NCBI GenBank assembly: GCA_964386405.1
Contig: CAYLRW010000048.1
Span: 1-12,622, forward strand
DNA: 12,622 nt
From: RZYP01 sp964386405
GTDB lineage: Bacteria > Bacillota > Negativicutes > Acidaminococcales > Acidaminococcaceae
Direction of reading: 5' to 3'
Within the stretch, counting starts at the first letter, position 1. Every line of letters begins with the position of its first letter. A program made the translations under genes and the position numbers. The notes under the pieces were generated by a model that was not told where the DNA came from, ran no database searches, and saw only the letters and a program-made list of their open reading frames with translations. Positions 6,463-12,622 of this stretch are shown here, piece by piece.

Positions 6463-6649
6463 GGCGAAAAAACATTGAATTTTTGTAAAGTACGGGTTGC
6501 AATTTCCTGTAACCGGTAAAAAGCTTCTTGCCTAAAAATTGTTGTTATAACAGTCATTATTTGGTCGTAAGATTTTGCAAATAACTTTAGACATTTTTGT
6601 CTTAAATTATTTGCGCGGGCGGCGAAATAATGGCTGTTTTTGTTTTCAG
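6463..6649 (+). other. Structured 3' region after the Cys-rich gene
   Basis: No gene is seen. The stretch holds consecutive stem-loops: GGTTGCA (6495-6501) with TGTAACC (6508-6514); a near-palindrome at 6515-6532 centred on AAGCTT; and the large nested hairpin at 6549-6638. It is either an elaborate 3' UTR and terminator or a separate RNA. Confidence 0.5.
6549..6646 (+). terminator. Nested long hairpin with T tract, terminator-like
   Basis: The outer stem pairs 6549-6562 with 6625-6638 (14 pairs, one G-T). The inner stem pairs 6577-6593 with 6598-6614 (15 of 17 pairs) around a 4-T loop. TTTGTTTT (6639-6646) follows directly, as in an intrinsic terminator, but the stem is far longer than usual. 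It could be a terminator, a structured RNA or a degenerate inserted repeat. Confidence 0.5.
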
Positions 6650-6678
6650 TTGGCGTTGTGAGCGTTTTGGCTTAAAAT
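6650..6678 (+). promoter_or_regulatory. Promoter of asparaginase gene
   Basis: TTGGCG (6650-6655), a 17-bp spacer, and TAAAAT (6673-6678). The predicted start near 6685 gives a leader of about 78 nt that contains the palindrome at 6712-6733. Confidence 0.5.
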
Positions 6679-6711
6679 AGAAGAGTAAACGGACTTAAAA
6701 ATGAAGGAAAA

Positions 6712-6733
6712 GTCCAAAGGGTCCCCTTTGGAC
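6712..6733 (+). promoter_or_regulatory. 22-bp perfect palindrome in the asparaginase leader
   Basis: GTCCAAAGGG (6712-6721), TC, CCCTTTGGAC (6724-6733): ten perfect pairs, about 27 nt after the predicted start and 16 nt before the ribosome site. No T tract follows, so it is not a terminator. It may be an operator or a 5' UTR stem affecting stability or translation. Confidence 0.6.
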
Positions 6734-6762
6734 CTATTTGCGCAGAAGAGGGGAAGGTCATT

Positions 6763-7734
6763 ATGAAAAAGGTTGTAGTTATTACTACGGGCGGGACAAT
6801 CGCTATGAAATATGATCCGGTGACGAAGGGACTTGTGCCTGCAGTCAGCGGAGAAGACTTGGTTGAAGCTGTGCCTGAACTGGCAAAAATTGCGGAAGTT
6901 GAGGTAGTCGAATTTTCCAATGTGCCTAGTGGTCATGTTACACCGAAGATGATGTTTGAACTGGCCAAGTTGGCTGATAAATATGCTGCCAGAGAAGATG
7001 TCTCTGGCATCGTTATTACTCATGGTACAGATACGCAGGAAGAGACAATTTATTTGTTGAGCCTTGTGGTGGAGACTGATAAACCTGTCTGCATTACAGG
7101 GGCGATGCGTGGTGCTTCGGAGATGGGACCGGACGGACCTGCGAATATTCTGGCGGCGGTGAAGGTAGCGGCTTGCAAAGAAGCGGCCGGAAGAGGAGCA
7201 ATGCTGGTTTTTAATGATGAAGTTCATGCGGCGGCAGAAGTGACAAAAACACATACGACTTCTTGTTCGACTTTTGCTTCTCCCGGCTGGGGGCCAATCG
7301 GGCATGTTTATTTTGACAAGGTTTCTTTCAGGAGAAGACCGGAAAATCTTCAGAAAATCAGAACGGAACTCATTGAGGATGATGTCTATCTGATTAAGAC
7401 TGTAGCGGGAATGGATGACTATTTATTTAAATGCTTAGCGGCAAAACCGGCGAAAGGTGTTGTGGTAGAAGCTCTTGGCTGCGGCAATGTTCCTCTTGGC
7501 GCCAAGCAAGGTATAGAATATATTCGTTCCTGCGGCATTCCTGTAGTGCTTGCGACAAGAGTTCATACAGGCAGAGTTGTCCCTGCCTATAGCTATGAGG
7601 GAAGTGCTTTGTCGATGGCGGCAAGTAATATCATTTTGGCTGGGGAGCTTACCGGCCAAAAAGCCAGAATTAAACTGATGTTGGTCTTGGGTATCACCAA
7701 AGATGTTGATGCAATAAAAAAATATTTCGATTAA
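6763..7734 (+). CDS. ansA: L-asparaginase, cytoplasmic type
   Basis: Hydrolyses L-asparagine to aspartate and ammonia. The two active-site signatures are intact: TTGGTIA at 8-14 with nucleophile T12, and HGTDT at 87-91 with T89 and D90; K162 (EVTKTHTT) completes the T-D-K triad. These numbers coincide with mature E. coli asparaginase II. No signal peptide is present, so the enzyme should be cytosolic (type I location), and the 323-residue length fits. Glutaminase side activity cannot be excluded from sequence. GGGGAAGG (6750-6757) lies 5 nt before the ATG. It is a single-gene unit with a palindrome in its leader. By eye its codons look somewhat more GC-rich than neighbouring genes. Confidence 0.92.
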   Translation: MKKVVVITTGGTIAMKYDPVTKGLVPAVSGEDLVEAVPELAKIAEVEVVEFSNVPSGHVTPKMMFELAKLADKYAAREDVSGIVITHGTDTQEETIYLLSLVVETDKPVCITGAMRGASEMGPDGPANILAAVKVAACKEAAGRGAMLVFNDEVHAAAEVTKTHTTSCSTFASPGWGPIGHVYFDKVSFRRRPENLQKIRTELIEDDVYLIKTVAGMDDYLFKCLAAKPAKGVVVEALGCGNVPLGAKQGIEYIRSCGIPVVLATRVHTGRVVPAYSYEGSALSMAASNIILAGELTGQKARIKLMLVLGITKDVDAIKKYFD

Positions 7735-7842
7735 AACATTATAATGTATACACATAATTTTAAAAAGTGTAAAAATTTTACAAAATAAGACATAATTGAA
7801 AAGCGAACGTTCGAAGTTTACAAAAAATGTTTAGTAAAAGTA
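7735..7842. other. AT-rich intergenic region with palindromes
   Basis: No gene is seen. It contains TGTATACA (7745-7752), a 15-bp palindrome TGTAAAAATTTTACA (7768-7782) and the 10-bp palindrome CGAACGTTCG (7804-7813). None matches a regulator site I can name. No separate terminator for ansA is visible here; the one at 7897-7934 may also serve it. Confidence 0.4.
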
Positions 7843-7871
7843 TTGACATGGTGAAACTATGCGTTTATACT
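7843..7871 (+). promoter_or_regulatory. Near-consensus promoter inside a palindrome
   Basis: TTGACA (7843-7848), a 17-bp spacer, and TATACT (7866-7871); the predicted start is near 7878. A strong terminator begins only about 19 nt after the start, so the main product should be a very short RNA. Confidence 0.75.
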
Positions 7872-7884
7872 AAACACATAGTTT
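7854..7884. promoter_or_regulatory. 31-bp near-perfect palindrome over the -10 box
   Basis: Arms AAACTATG (7854-7861) and CATAGTTT (7877-7884), then inner arms GTTTA (7863-7867) and TAAAC (7871-7875), all share one centre at 7869; 13 of 15 positions pair. The centre sits on the -10 element, so a bound protein would block transcription. A further copy of one arm, TGTTTAGTA (7828-7836), lies upstream of the -35 and is the exact complement of TACTAAACA (7868-7876). Confidence 0.65.
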
Positions 7885-7934
7885 ATGACGGCAGCGAGGC
7901 CGAATTGTTTTCTCCAAACAATTCGGCCTTTTTT
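7878..7934 (+). ncRNA. Candidate small RNA or alr leader, about 57 nt
   Basis: It is bounded by a near-consensus promoter and a strong intrinsic terminator, with no reading frame preceded by a ribosome site between them. The transcript would be a roughly 19-nt single-stranded 5' end plus the terminator stem-loop. Alternatives are a premature-termination leader for alr, or a terminator for ansA with a coincidental promoter. Confidence 0.4.
7897..7934 (+). terminator. Strong rho-independent terminator upstream of alr
   Basis: AGGCCGAATTGTTT (7897-7910) pairs perfectly with AAACAATTCGGCCT (7916-7929) around TCTCC, followed by T to 7934. A 14-bp stem with a GC-rich base makes it the strongest terminator in the window. 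Confidence 0.92.
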
Positions 7935-7949
7935 GCCAATAAATAGGGG

Positions 7950-7955
7950 TATAAT
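7950..7955 (+). promoter_or_regulatory. Possible -10 element for alr
   Basis: A perfect TATAAT lies 16 nt after the terminator, with no convincing -35 at the right distance. A start near 7962 would give a leader of about 65 nt for the GTG at 8027. Confidence 0.4.
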
Positions 7956-8026
7956 TAAGTAAAAACTAAAAAAACAGATTTTTGAACAGAATTTCTGTCT
8001 TTGATGTGTCCAGGTGGTGCGAAAAT

Positions 8027-9139
8027 GTGTTTTTAAGAAATGCATGGGCCGAGATTGATTTGGGAGCTATTGCTCACAATATCAAGGAAGCTAAGAAAAA
8101 GGTTAGTGAAGGAACCAAATTATGTGCAGTTGTGAAAGCCGATGCTTATGGGCACGGAGCAACAGAGGTTGCGCAAACAGCATTGACTGCCGGCGCAAGT
8201 TTTTTGGCTGTGGCCTTGCTGCAGGAAGCGGTAGAATTGAGAGACGCCGGAATTAAAGCGCCAATCTTGATTTTGGGAGCTTTGCAGGAAGACTGTGCTG
8301 AAGAAACAGTAAAAAATGAAATCAGTCAGTCTTTATTTACTTTAAGAAGCGCAGAACTGCTTTCGGCGGCTGCGGTTAAATTAGGCAAGAAAGCAAAGGT
8401 GCATTTAGCAATTGAAACAGGTATGAACCGTATCGGAGTTCCACCGGAGCTGGCGGGAGAATTTGCCGCTGCAGTTGCCGCATTACCTGGTATTGAACTT
8501 GAAGGTGTTTTTTCACATTTTGCTATGGCTGATGCCAAAGATAAAACCTTCTGCCATGAACAGTACGCGAAATTTCAAAAGGCGTTGTTTGCAATTAAGA
8601 GCAGAGGTATTACAGTACCAATTAAGCATATATCCAACAGCGCCACGATTTCAGAGTTGCCGGAGATGCAGCTGGATATGGTTAGACAGGGTATCACCTT
8701 ATATGGCCTGTGGCCTTCGGATGATGTTGCCCATTGCCTTAATTACGAACCGGCTATGAAGCTGAAAACCAAGATTACTTTTGTTAAGCAAATAGAAGCA
8801 GGTGAAACAGTTGGCTATGGCAGAACTTTTAAGGCTGACCGGCCAACAAAAATAGCTACTTTGCCTTTGGGTTATGCCGATGGCATCAGCCGCAAGGTTT
8901 CCAATAAAGGTTATGTGTTGCTCAAAGGGCAAAAGGCACCTATTGTAGGCAGGGTTTGTATGGATCAGTTTATGATAGACGTCACAGATATAGAAAATGT
9001 AGAGATTGGTGATGAAGTGCTTGTTTTCGGCAGTAGAGAATTGTCAGCAGATAAAGTTGCCGAATGGACAGAAACTATAAGTTATGAAGTGCTCTGTGCT
9101 GTAAGTAAAAGAATTCCTAGAATTTATATAAATAGATAA
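8027..9139 (+). CDS. alr: Alanine racemase
   Basis: PLP-dependent cytosolic enzyme that interconverts L- and D-alanine and supplies D-alanine for peptidoglycan. Counted from GTG 8027 (370 aa), the N-terminal TIM-barrel has the PLP lysine K37 in VVKADAYGHGA, followed by ETGMNRIG (about 130-137) and the HISNSAT block. The C-terminal beta domain has the second catalytic tyrosine Y283 in LGYADG and the GRVCMDQ signature (308-314). I chose GTG 8027 because AGGTGG (8012-8017) lies 9 nt upstream and family members begin close to the RNAWAEIDL motif. A TTG at 7982 in the same frame would add 15 residues but has no ribosome site. The upstream terminator and palindromic promoter may influence expression. 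Confidence 0.94.
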   Translation: MFLRNAWAEIDLGAIAHNIKEAKKKVSEGTKLCAVVKADAYGHGATEVAQTALTAGASFLAVALLQEAVELRDAGIKAPILILGALQEDCAEETVKNEISQSLFTLRSAELLSAAAVKLGKKAKVHLAIETGMNRIGVPPELAGEFAAAVAALPGIELEGVFSHFAMADAKDKTFCHEQYAKFQKALFAIKSRGITVPIKHISNSATISELPEMQLDMVRQGITLYGLWPSDDVAHCLNYEPAMKLKTKITFVKQIEAGETVGYGRTFKADRPTKIATLPLGYADGISRKVSNKGYVLLKGQKAPIVGRVCMDQFMIDVTDIENVEIGDEVLVFGSRELSADKVAEWTETISYEVLCAVSKRIPRIYINR

Positions 9140-9159
9140 ATAGAGATATATAAATCTGG

Positions 9160-9189
9160 TTGTTCAGCCGCAAGGCTCAGCAATATAAA
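9160..9189 (+). promoter_or_regulatory. Possible promoter of the binding-protein gene
   Basis: TTGTTC (9160-9165), an 18-bp spacer and TATAAA (9184-9189). The spacer contains the small dyad AGCC-GCAA-GGCT (9166-9177). No terminator separates alr from this gene, so co-transcription with alr is also possible. Confidence 0.4.
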
Positions 9190-9223
9190 AAAGTACTTAC
9201 TAAAACAAAGGAGTGAATGGCTA

Positions 9224-10390
9224 ATGAGGGGTAAATTATTAGCAACAGCAATTTCGGCAATGCTAGCGGTGTCGGTAGTTGCAAGTGGTTGCGGTGGGGG
9301 CAGCAAGGCTTCTGACGAAATTAAAATCGGTGTTGTCGGTGAGATGACTGGAAGCAATGCAACCTATGGAACATCAATGGTCAATGGCATGAAATTGGCA
9401 GTAAAAGAGATTAATGATAAAGGCGGCGTCAACGGCAAGAAAATTAATCTTGTGGTAGCTGATGATAAGAGCGAACCTGCCGAAGCTGCTAATGCAATGT
9501 CTAAGTTAATCAATCAAGATAAGACACCTGTAGTAATGGGTATCTTCACCAGCTCTAATGCTATTGCTGCAGCAAATGTAAGTGAAGCTGCCAAGGTTCC
9601 TTTCCTGGCAATTGGTGCAACCAATCCAAAAGTAACTTTGGATGAGAAAACCGGTAAAGTTAAACCAAATACCTTCCGTGTTTGCTTCATTGATCCTTTC
9701 CAAGGAACAGTAGGTGCTAACTTCGTACTCAACGAATTAAAATTGAAAAAAGCTGTAGTTTTTGTTGATAACAGCAGCGATTATTCCAAAGGTTTAGCTT
9801 CTTTCTTCAAACAAGCTTATACATCTAAAGGCGGCGAAATCGTCGGTGAAGAAGCATATCTCCAAAAAGATACTGATTTCAAAGCAGTTTTGACCAAAAT
9901 CAAAACTATGAACCCTGAAGTTCTCTATGTACCTGGTTACTACGAAGAAGTTGGCAAAATTGTAAAACAAGCTCGTGAATTGGGCATGAATTTACCGATT
10001 GTCGGCGGCGACGGCTGGGATAGCCCGAAACTTGCTGAAATTGCTGGTGCTGCTTCATTGAATAACACCTTCTTTACCAACCACTATTCACCAGATGATA
10101 CTAGTGAAGCTTCCAAAGCTTTTGTTGATGCTTACGTAAAAGCTTACAATCAAAAGCCAGATGCTCCGGCAGTACTTGGTTATGATGGTGCACGTTTGAT
10201 CGCTGATGCTATCTCCCGTGCAGGCGGTACAGATGCTGCTAAAGTTGCTAAGGCTATTGCCGAGACTAAGAACTATAAAGCCGTTACCGGCGACACTTCC
10301 TTGAACGAAACTCATGACGCAGTAAAGAGCGCTGTTATCATTGAATTCAAAGATGGTAAACAAGCATATCGCGCAACTGTTAAACCTTGA
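9224..10390 (+). CDS. ABC transporter substrate-binding lipoprotein, LivJ-like
   Basis: Extracytoplasmic receptor of the branched-chain amino acid type (periplasmic binding fold type I). A lipoprotein signal is present: MRGK, a hydrophobic core, then ASGC with C23 as the lipid-modified residue; the -3 alanine is slightly atypical. After a GGGSK linker the first lobe begins at about residue 32 (EIKIGVVGEMTG), with the ligand-loop type segment FTSSNAIAAAN near 108-118 and LGYDGARL at about 318-325. The 388-residue length is normal. LivH, M, G and F partners are not adjacent: the upstream neighbour is alr and the next gene is an unrelated TPR protein behind a terminator. It must therefore use permeases coded elsewhere or act as a sensor. 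AAAGGAG (9207-9213) is 10 nt before the ATG. Leucine/valine specificity is presumed, not shown. Confidence 0.9.
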   Translation: MRGKLLATAISAMLAVSVVASGCGGGSKASDEIKIGVVGEMTGSNATYGTSMVNGMKLAVKEINDKGGVNGKKINLVVADDKSEPAEAANAMSKLINQDKTPVVMGIFTSSNAIAAANVSEAAKVPFLAIGATNPKVTLDEKTGKVKPNTFRVCFIDPFQGTVGANFVLNELKLKKAVVFVDNSSDYSKGLASFFKQAYTSKGGEIVGEEAYLQKDTDFKAVLTKIKTMNPEVLYVPGYYEEVGKIVKQARELGMNLPIVGGDGWDSPKLAEIAGAASLNNTFFTNHYSPDDTSEASKAFVDAYVKAYNQKPDAPAVLGYDGARLIADAISRAGGTDAAKVAKAIAETKNYKAVTGDTSLNETHDAVKSAVIIEFKDGKQAYRATVKP

Positions 10391-10426
10391 TTTTGACAAG
10401 GACATTTGAATAGCTTTCCCTTAATT

Positions 10427-10469
10427 GTGGCTGTTACTGGCTTAGGCTGGTAGCAGCCACTCTATTTTT
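10427..10469 (+). terminator. Rho-independent terminator of the binding-protein gene
   Basis: A 15-bp hairpin (10427-10441 with 10446-10460, three G-T pairs, TTAG loop) is followed by TCTATTTTT. Confidence 0.85.
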
Positions 10470-10552
10470 GTCCGGCAGGAAATATGATGAGCCGCGGCGA
10501 ATGAATACTATCTGATAATTTAATTCTGAAGATATGTATGGAGGAGATAGAG

Positions 10553-11260
10553 ATGACTGAAGAAGAATGGAATGAGTATGTGGATTTTGCTTCCGGTGGT
10601 GAATGGCCGATACCGAGAGGCATGATCAGCGATTACAATAACTGGCTTTGCCGTTCTATTGTCGGCAGGGCTCTGTACTTTCGCGACAAGGTTGAACCTG
10701 CCATGACGGTTCTTGCTACTGTTGTTGAGGTTGAGCCATCAATGGAGAAAGCCGCAAAGGGAATGTCTGAGGCAGAACACAAAATTCTTTGTCTCAGAGA
10801 TATTGCCAAAATAATTTGGGGTTTGACCAAAAATACTGAGGCTGCACTTAATTACTGGGATCAAGCCATTGCACTCTGCGCAAGGTACCAGTATGCCTTT
10901 GTTAGTGTTGCTCGCGGCGAGATAAGTTATGGCCGTCTTATTATGCTAGTAGCTGCAGGTCAGGAGGAGCAGGCTTGCAATGAAGCACGTGCCATGACTG
11001 GCAATGAGCGTTTTGAGAGAGATGGCATCAACAGCTATCGATACTTTGCTTATCGTTTTCTTGCGGAGCGTGAATATGCCAAAGGGAATGTTCAAAAAGC
11101 TGTATTGCTCTATGAAAAAGCTTTTTGTTATTATCCGAAATCCGCTGAGGGCGAACGCGACTATGCTGCGGCAGCTAAGATGAGTGAGCCGGAAGAACGT
11201 TATGCTAAGTATCAGCACATGAGTTCCATGCAGTATTTGCAATGGGAGATGACCTGCTGA
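10553..11260 (+). CDS. TPR-like protein of unknown function
   Basis: I do not recognise a specific family. The 235-residue protein has no signal peptide or membrane segment, so it should be cytosolic. It is mostly helical, with helix-pair repeats at roughly 35-62, 78-112, 118-148 and 163-193. The last, with FAYRFLAEREYAKGN followed by AVLLYEKAFCYYP, is a good tetratricopeptide-type pair (A, G, Y, A and P at expected places). Such repeats usually mediate protein-protein contacts. The acidic N-terminus (TEEEW) and a C-terminal cysteine are visible. ATG 10553 is chosen because GGAGGAG (10540-10546) is 6 nt upstream; the ATG at 10538 in the same frame overlaps that site and is unlikely. It lies between a terminator and the FadL gene, with no operon partner. 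Confidence 0.75.
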   Translation: MTEEEWNEYVDFASGGEWPIPRGMISDYNNWLCRSIVGRALYFRDKVEPAMTVLATVVEVEPSMEKAAKGMSEAEHKILCLRDIAKIIWGLTKNTEAALNYWDQAIALCARYQYAFVSVARGEISYGRLIMLVAAGQEEQACNEARAMTGNERFERDGINSYRYFAYRFLAEREYAKGNVQKAVLLYEKAFCYYPKSAEGERDYAAAAKMSEPEERYAKYQHMSSMQYLQWEMTC

Positions 11261-11305
11261 TTAATCGACTGATTAAAACATTTTAAATACAAATTCCCTT
11301 AAACT

Positions 11306-11314
11306 TGGTAAAAT
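11306..11314 (+). promoter_or_regulatory. Possible extended -10 promoter of the FadL-family gene
   Basis: TGGTAAAAT is an extended -10 with one mismatch in TATAAT (11309-11314). There is no clear -35. The predicted start near 11321 leaves a 40-nt leader. Confidence 0.4.
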
Positions 11315-11360
11315 GGTTTCATACTGTATCGTATTTTTACGGAGGGGATGGGTTTAATAT

Positions 11361-12566
11361 ATGTTTTTAAAGAAAAAGATGATCTTAATGGGCTTGGTGT
11401 GTTCGTTGTCAATTCCTGCCGTTGCATCTGCTGAGGGTTTTGGTATTAATGAGTGGAGTGCGGAAGGCGTGGCGATGGGCGGAGCAAGAATGTTTGCGGA
11501 AGATGATGCTGCAAATGTTGCTTACAACCCGGCCTCTATTACCAAGGTGAAAGGTACTGCCTGGAAATCCGGCGCAGTCTATATTAGTCCGCATGGTAAA
11601 TATAAAGCCTATGATAAAGATGGCAATATGATTGAATCTGGTAAGAATGTTGTTAATCCGGGTATTTTGCCTTATTTTTACTATGTTGACCAGATTGATG
11701 AAAAACAGTGGTTCGGTATAGGAGCCTTCACGCGTTTTGGCATGATTTCCGAATTTGGTAAAGATTCTATTGTTTCTACTAATGCATATTCTTCTGAGTT
11801 GAAAGGCATGAGCATTACACCTACTTACGCCTGGAAACCGGACACGAAAGTTAGTGCGGCTTTAGGTGCGGAAATCAACTATGTTGGTTTAAATTTAAAG
11901 AAAAAAATAGCTGGCGGAGCATTTGATTCTGAAACAGATGGCGAAAGTACGGCTTTAGGCTGGAATGCTGCTGTCAATTATGAGTTTGATAAGAAGAATG
12001 AAATAGGTCTTGTTTATCGTTCGCGCATTACACATACCATGGATGCTGATTTCACCTCTACCTATAGTGCTTTGAACTCCAAGGCTCATGGCAAGGTAGT
12101 ATTGCCGGATAGCTATGCTATTGGTTATAATCACAAGTTTGATGATAAGACACGCGTTGAATTAAACGGCACCTACACCAGGTGGAGCACATATGATAAA
12201 CTTTTAATGACTTTCGATAATGGCATGGTTAGCAATGATGCCAAGAATTGGCAAAACGGCTGGCGGTATGCGATTGGACTGGAACGCAAACTGAGTGATA
12301 AATATACTTTGATGGCTGGTTTTGCCTACGATGGTTCCATAATACCGGATGAACATGCTGATTTCATGATTCCTACCGGTAATCGACGCACTTATTCGTT
12401 AGGAACACAATATCATGATAAGAACCAGACTGTATCCTTAACACTTGGACATTTGGATATTGGCGACAAGGATATCAGCCCGAAGTCTGGTGATAAGTTT
12501 GCTACGGTGCATACCAATGGCAATTATGCGAAAGTTGTTGCAATAGGCTACGAACGCAAATTCTAA
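11361..12566 (+). CDS. Outer-membrane protein, OmpP1/FadL/TodX family
   Basis: Predicted outer-membrane beta-barrel that passes hydrophobic compounds such as long-chain fatty acids. The signal peptide has FLKKK, a hydrophobic core, and ASA at 22-24 before the mature EGFGINEWS. The mature N-terminus carries the family plug region with NPA at 56-58 (VAYNPASITK). The rest alternates short amphipathic strands with polar loops, and the last residues (VVAIGYERKF) end in phenylalanine, the usual outer-membrane assembly signal. The length of 401 residues is near the family norm of about 400-450. GGAGGGG (11341-11347) is 13 nt before the ATG, longer than usual; the nearer ATG at 11348 is out of frame. 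An outer-membrane protein beside Firmicute-style signals is the best evidence that the host is diderm. The actual substrate is not known. Confidence 0.88.
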   Translation: MFLKKKMILMGLVCSLSIPAVASAEGFGINEWSAEGVAMGGARMFAEDDAANVAYNPASITKVKGTAWKSGAVYISPHGKYKAYDKDGNMIESGKNVVNPGILPYFYYVDQIDEKQWFGIGAFTRFGMISEFGKDSIVSTNAYSSELKGMSITPTYAWKPDTKVSAALGAEINYVGLNLKKKIAGGAFDSETDGESTALGWNAAVNYEFDKKNEIGLVYRSRITHTMDADFTSTYSALNSKAHGKVVLPDSYAIGYNHKFDDKTRVELNGTYTRWSTYDKLLMTFDNGMVSNDAKNWQNGWRYAIGLERKLSDKYTLMAGFAYDGSIIPDEHADFMIPTGNRRTYSLGTQYHDKNQTVSLTLGHLDIGDKDISPKSGDKFATVHTNGNYAKVVAIGYERKF

Positions 12567-12589
12567 CAATCGAAAATACAATTCATCAG

Positions 12590-12622
12590 GAGCAATGTTT
12601 CTAACGAAGCATTGCTCTTTTT
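12590..12622 (+). terminator. Rho-independent terminator of the FadL-family gene
   Basis: A 12-bp stem (12590-12601 with 12606-12617, one G-T pair) closes a TAAC loop and is followed by T to the end of the window. Confidence 0.9.

Noticed and set aside
6549..6638. MITE or other inserted element
   Set aside because: The arms are inverted repeats, but no target-site duplication flanks them and no second copy is in the window; it is kept as a structured region instead.
6646..7305. Long minus-strand open frame of 219 codons across the start of the asparaginase gene
   Set aside because: It lies opposite a well-supported asparaginase frame, has no ribosome site or recognisable motif, and is rich in Arg, Ser and Cys as shadow frames often are.
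7796..7812. Catabolite-responsive (CcpA cre) site near TTGAAAAGCGAACG
   Set aside because: The TGnAAnCG spacing is off by one base and the right half does not match.
7804..7813. CGAACGTTCG as a LexA (SOS) box
   Set aside because: The Firmicute LexA site needs four bases between GAAC and GTTC; here the halves abut directly, and neither neighbour is an SOS gene.
7955..8026. Riboswitch or T-box in the alr leader
   Set aside because: The leader after the terminator is short, and no T-box or other conserved riboswitch motif can be seen.

Overview
The window looks like chromosomal core sequence from a Negativicutes-type bacterium (a Firmicute with an outer membrane, for example near Phascolarctobacterium/Acidaminococcus). 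This is inferred from the mix of signals. The ribosome sites are strong Firmicute-style GGAGG sites, TTG and GTG starts are used, and the -10 promoters are often extended. Yet one gene encodes a FadL/OmpP1-type outer-membrane beta-barrel with a signal peptide and a C-terminal phenylalanine. No transposase, integrase, phage gene or CRISPR array is visible.

Layout. Positions 1-761 hold tRNA-Arg(CCT), a terminator, tadA and tRNA-Ser(CGA). Positions 838-1475 hold a self-contained thioredoxin-dependent peroxiredoxin (bcp) unit with its own promoter and terminator. Positions 1544-3314 hold a secreted alkaline phosphatase behind a Pho-box-like set of 11-bp-phased repeats, closed by a bidirectional terminator. 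Positions 3354-5590 hold a divergent pair, a LysR regulator (minus) and an MdtG-like MFS efflux pump (plus), with interleaved promoters. Positions 5605-6231 hold tag (3-methyladenine DNA glycosylase I). Positions 6253-6646 hold a 46-residue FeoB-associated-type Cys-rich membrane protein with a near-consensus promoter and a strongly structured 3' region. Positions 6650-7734 hold a cytoplasmic asparaginase. Positions 7735-8026 are a regulatory intergenic region with a near-consensus promoter embedded in a 31-bp palindrome and followed almost at once by a strong terminator. Positions 8027-9139 hold alanine racemase, 9160-10469 a LivJ-like lipoprotein binding protein without transporter partners, 10553-11260 an uncharacterised TPR-like protein, and 11306-12622 the FadL-family porin and its terminator.

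Most genes are single-gene transcription units with recognisable terminators, not parts of one pathway. The clear functional pairing is lysR with the MFS pump. Themes that recur are amino-acid metabolism (asparaginase, alanine racemase, LivJ-like binding protein), stress and repair (bcp, tag, efflux) and envelope functions (FadL, alkaline phosphatase, racemase for peptidoglycan).

The least explained part is non-coding. The region 7843-7934 (promoter, palindrome, terminator) looks like either a repressor-controlled small-RNA gene of about 57 nt or a leader/attenuator of alr. The region 6495-6733 carries a series of stem-loops, including a nested hairpin of about 90 nt. Function calls rest on sequence motifs read by eye; no database search was run.
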